Part shown: piece by piece, positions 61,451-64,000 of the stretch
Layout: each line of letters starts with the position of its first letter
Numbering within the stretch: position 1 is the first letter of the stretch
The notes under the pieces: model-generated
What the model was told of the DNA's origin: nothing
Seen by the model: only the letters and a program-made list of their open reading frames with translations
Database searches by the model: none
DNA from: Anaeromyxobacter soli
GTDB lineage: Bacteria > Myxococcota > Myxococcia > Myxococcales > Anaeromyxobacteraceae
Assembly (NCBI RefSeq): GCF_022808855.1
Contig: NZ_JAKZLF010000018.1
Location: 33,118 to 97,117 of the forward strand
Length of the DNA: 64,000 bases
Direction: 5' to 3'
Made by a program: the position numbers and the translations under genes

Positions 61451-61965
61451 TCGCGGCGGGCGCGCAGCTCGCGCGCGATGTCCGCCCGGGCCCCGTCCCC
61501 GAGGAGCGTCCGCAGCGCCGGGAAGATGACCTCCTCCTCGAGCACGAGGTGGTGCGAGAAGTGCTCCCGGAGCGTGGCCACCGCGGCGATGAGGGCGGGG
61601 GCGAGCTCCTCGCGCCGTCCCGGCGAGGCGACGAGCTCCGAGCACACCGCCAGGACGTGCGAGACGGCGAGCGCGTGGCCGGCGTGATCGCGGTGCATCG
61701 TCACGAGCGCGGCGTCCACCTGCCGGTCGCGCCCGGCTAGGCGCGGCAGCACCGACTCCTCCTCGTCCTGCGCGTGCAGCGGGAGCGCCTCGGCGAAGTA
61801 CTGCCGGATCCCGGCGGCCGCGCGGGCGACCTCCTCTGCCCCCATCGCGCCGGCCACCGCCAGCCGGTCCGCCAGCTCGATGAACGATCGGAGGCGGCCG
61901 TGACACTCGAGGAGGACCGCGACGGCCTCCTCGGCGAGGGACCTGGTGCCGGTGTGCGTCTGCAT
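61435..61965 (-). CDS. Hemerythrin HHE-domain protein
   Basis: 176 residues forming a four-helix bundle. Likely non-haem di-iron ligands are in LLECHGRLRSF, LPLHAQDEEESVLPRL, MHRDHAGHALA and LREHFSHHLVLEEEVIFPAL. These fit the H...HxxxE...H...HxxxxE pattern. Such proteins sense or buffer oxygen, nitric oxide or iron. The ATG at 61963-61965 with GGGAGAG upstream is preferred over an in-frame start at 62031. Confidence 0.88.
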   Translation of the reverse strand: MQTHTGTRSLAEEAVAVLLECHGRLRSFIELADRLAVAGAMGAEEVARAAAGIRQYFAEALPLHAQDEEESVLPRLAGRDRQVDAALVTMHRDHAGHALAVSHVLAVCSELVASPGRREELAPALIAAVATLREHFSHHLVLEEEVIFPALRTLLGDGARADIARELRARRDHSSR

Positions 61966-62004
61966 CTCTCCCGGAACGCACGCCGCCCCGTCAGCCTTCC
62001 CTCG

Positions 62005-62010
62005 TATCCT
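62005..62010 (+). promoter_or_regulatory. -10 element directly upstream of the AddB-like gene
   Basis: TATCCT ends seven bases before GTG at 62018, identical in hexamer and spacing to the element before the lipid-kinase gene (45293). No ribosome site. Confidence 0.5.
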
Positions 62011-62017
62011 GCTCCTC

Positions 62018-64000
62018 GTGGCCGCCCTCATCCTCGCCAGGACGCCCCTCGCGGCTGCGAGGGCGGCGCGACGTCTCTGCGACGCGCAGGACGGCGTCCT
62101 GTTCGGGCCTCAGGTGGCGACGCTCGATCGCCTCGTCGTTCCGCTCGTGGCCGCCGCGGGCGACGGGCGGGCGATCCTGGATCCGCTGGCCGAGCGGCTC
62201 GTCGCCGCCGAGGCGGGGCGAGACGCGGGGGGGCCGTTCGAGGGGCTCGAGGCGACGGACGGGACGGCGGCCGCGCTCGCGGGGACCCTGGCCGAGCTGC
62301 GCCGCGCGGAGGTGAGCGCGGCGGACGCACGCGCGGCGGCGAGGTCGCTGGACGGCGCCGCGGCCGCGCGCCTGGGAGCCGTCGCCGAGGTCCTCGCCGC
62401 CTACGAGACGCGCCTCGCTCGCGCGGGCGCGCTCGATCGCGCCGGCGCGGCGCGCGCCGCGGCCGACGCGGCGGCGCGCGGGGTGACCTGCCCCGAGACG
62501 GCGGACCTCGACCTCCTCGTCGTCGCGGGGATCGCCGAGGCGAGCCTCGCCGAGTGGGACCTCCTCTCCGCGCTCGTCGCGCGCGCGCGCCGCTCGCGGC
62601 TCCACCTGCCGTTCTTCCCCGAGCGCCCCGACGTGTGCGCGCCCGTCGAGCCGCTGCTCAGGCGCGTCGAGTCGCTGCACGAGCTCGCCGCGCGGCGCGA
62701 GATCGAGGTCGTGCTCGCGCACGTCGAGGGCGACGGGCGCGCCCCCGGGCCGGCCGCTCTGCTCGCCGCGCTCGGCGGTGGCCGCGCCTCCGGGCAGCTC
62801 GAGGGTGACGGGGTCATCGCGGTGGCGGCGCCGGGCGAGGAGGGCGAGGCAGACGCCGCGGCGCGAACCGTCGCGGCCCTCGCCGCGGACGGCGTGCCCT
62901 TCGAGGAGATCGCGGTGATCGCCGCCGCGCCCCGGCAGGTGGCCCCCTCGCTCGCGCGCGCGCTCGCCGCGCGCGGCGTCCCCTTCGCCGCGGGGCGGGG
63001 CCCCGCGCTCGCCGACCTCCCCCCGGTCCGCGCCGTGCTCGACGCGCTCGTCGCCGCCGCGGCGCCCACCCGCGCCGTCATCGAGCGGCTCGCGGCGTCG
63101 AGCTACCTCGGGCCCACGGGGCTCGGCGGCTCGCTCCGCGCGCTGCTGGATCGCGCGGGCGCCATCGACGGCCGCGCCGCGCCGCTCGCCGCGCTGCGGA
63201 GCCGCGCCGCCGCGCTCTCCGCGCCCGCGGCCGCGCGCGAGCGGAGCGCGCTCCTCCGCGCCGCGGAGGACCTCGAGGCGCTCGGGGCCTCGCTCCGGCC
63301 GCTCGGGACGCCCGCGACGCCGCGCGAGCACGCGCGCCGGCTCTCGGGGTTCCTGGACGCCACGGGCGTGCGGAGGCGCGCCGCGCGAGGGCCACGTGAG
63401 CTCGTGGCGCGCGACCTCGCCGCGCTGCGCGCGCTCGAGGACGCGGCCGACGCGCTCTCCCGGGCGTTGACGCTCGCCGGCCGAGGGGCCGCGAGGCTCG
63501 ACGCGCGCACCTGGGGAGCGCTGCTCGGGATCGCGGCCCAGGGGGCTGCGCTGCCCGCGCCGGCCGAGCCTGCGGCGGGCGCGGTGGAGCTCTGGGGGCT
63601 CGACGACGCTCCGGGGCTCTCCGCCCGCGCCGCGGTCGTGCTGGGGTGCGCGGAGGGGAGGTTCCCGCCCTCCGCCGGGCCCGACCCGCTGTTCCGGGAC
63701 GCGGAGCGGCTCGCCGTCGCGCGGCAGCTCCGCCGCCCGGCGCTCGCGACCTCGGGCGGCCGCCGCGCCGAGGCGCAGCACCGCGCGTTCTGCGCCGCGG
63801 CGACGGGACGCGAGGCCGTCGCGTTCGTCTGGGCCGCGCCCGGTCCGTCCGGCCGGGGCGCTCCCCTCGCACCGCTCCTGGCCGACGCGCTCGCCGCGAT
63901 CGGCGTCCCCGTCCCATCGGCGCCGGAGCCCGAGCCGGACCTCGCCGGCGCGCGGACGGAGCGGGAGGCGCTCCGCGCCGCCGCGCGGCTCGGGGGGTCC
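62018..64000 (+). CDS. AddB/RexB-like exonuclease-helicase subunit (partial)
   Basis: The reading frame from GTG 62018 is open for 661 codons to the window edge with no stop, so the C-terminus is missing. It resembles the AddB family of double-strand-break end processors: LLVVAGIAEASLAEWDLL (about 170-187), an FEEIAVIAAAPRQVAPSLARAL segment (split; UvrD-C-like), and VVLGCAEGRFPPSAGPDPLFRDAERLAVA (split; the FP...D...R signature, about 544-572). The N-terminus (ILARTPLAAARAARRL) has no Walker A GKT, so it may lack ATPase activity. The expected PD-(D/E)XK nuclease and iron-sulfur cysteines would lie past 64000. Confidence 0.75.
   Translation, partial: MAALILARTPLAAARAARRLCDAQDGVLFGPQVATLDRLVVPLVAAAGDGRAILDPLAERLVAAEAGRDAGGPFEGLEATDGTAAALAGTLAELRRAEVSAADARAAARSLDGAAAARLGAVAEVLAAYETRLARAGALDRAGAARAAADAAARGVTCPETADLDLLVVAGIAEASLAEWDLLSALVARARRSRLHLPFFPERPDVCAPVEPLLRRVESLHELAARREIEVVLAHVEGDGRAPGPAALLAALGGGRASGQLEGDGVIAVAAPGEEGEADAAARTVAALAADGVPFEEIAVIAAAPRQVAPSLARALAARGVPFAAGRGPALADLPPVRAVLDALVAAAAPTRAVIERLAASSYLGPTGLGGSLRALLDRAGAIDGRAAPLAALRSRAAALSAPAAARERSALLRAAEDLEALGASLRPLGTPATPREHARRLSGFLDATGVRRRAARGPRELVARDLAALRALEDAADALSRALTLAGRGAARLDARTWGALLGIAAQGAALPAPAEPAAGAVELWGLDDAPGLSARAAVVLGCAEGRFPPSAGPDPLFRDAERLAVARQLRRPALATSGGRRAEAQHRAFCAAATGREAVAFVWAAPGPSGRGAPLAPLLADALAAIGVPVPSAPEPEPDLAGARTEREALRAAARLGGS

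Overview
The window is very GC-rich chromosomal DNA with almost every third codon position G or C, tight gene packing and frequent GTG and TTG starts. Gene content points to a myxobacterium of the Anaeromyxobacter type (Myxococcota): two complex I modules, a DksA/RSH stringent system, PEGA, PilZ and zinc-ribbon Ala/Pro-rich proteins, S46 and M16 peptidases, and an AgmX/PglI-like C-terminal domain. That assignment is inference from gene content. No rRNA, tRNA, CRISPR array, integrase or transposase was found, and base composition gives no sign of a recent island.

Layout. 1-8428: two head-to-head complex I gene sets; nuoA-B-C runs off the left edge on the minus strand, and a second nuoA-B-C-D-G-H-I operon runs right. 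8559-14085: a polytopic membrane protein, an outer-membrane-like protein, an AmpG-like permease and DNA polymerase X. 14115-20132: a PEGA lipoprotein, MoaB, a single-domain receiver, a TIGR02757-type HhH protein, a GT39-like transferase, an archaeal-type diadenylate cyclase and DksA. 20301-25290: the long RelA/SpoT homologue, RidA, a thiamine-binding MTH1187 protein and small unknowns. 25369-29591: two divergent lysine 2,3-aminomutase paralogues, DedA and SpoIID. 29805-36245: queA-pilZ-tgt-yajC-secD-secF. 36396-41645: recJ, a YHS protein, aspS, a GNAT protein and msrA. 41826-47231: a glpA-glpB-short glpC operon, a lipid kinase and a secreted protein. 47268-56063: an SNF2 helicase, a zinc-ribbon membrane protein and an M16/S46 secreted peptidase pair. 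56268-59153: a tiny secreted peptide, thiS-thiG, an FMN-barrel-like protein and thiE. 59281-62018 onward: a methyltransferase, a MauE/DoxX-rhodanese pair, queD, a hemerythrin protein and the start of an AddB-like nuclease gene cut by the right edge.

Cooperation between genes. queA, tgt and the distant queD serve queuosine synthesis. thiS, thiG and thiE, with the MTH1187 protein, serve thiamine. dacZ-like, dksA, rsh and pilZ genes handle nucleotide signalling. glpABC feeds electrons from glycerol-3-phosphate into the quinone pool also served by complex I.

The most striking non-coding signal is start-site architecture. At least nine genes have a TANNNT -10-like hexamer 6-7 nt before the start codon and no Shine-Dalgarno sequence, which predicts leaderless mRNAs. 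Other signals are back-to-back TTGACA promoters between the nuo sets, one palindromic TATATA that may serve two divergent genes, and arrays of GC-rich stem-loops, several closed by GAA loops.
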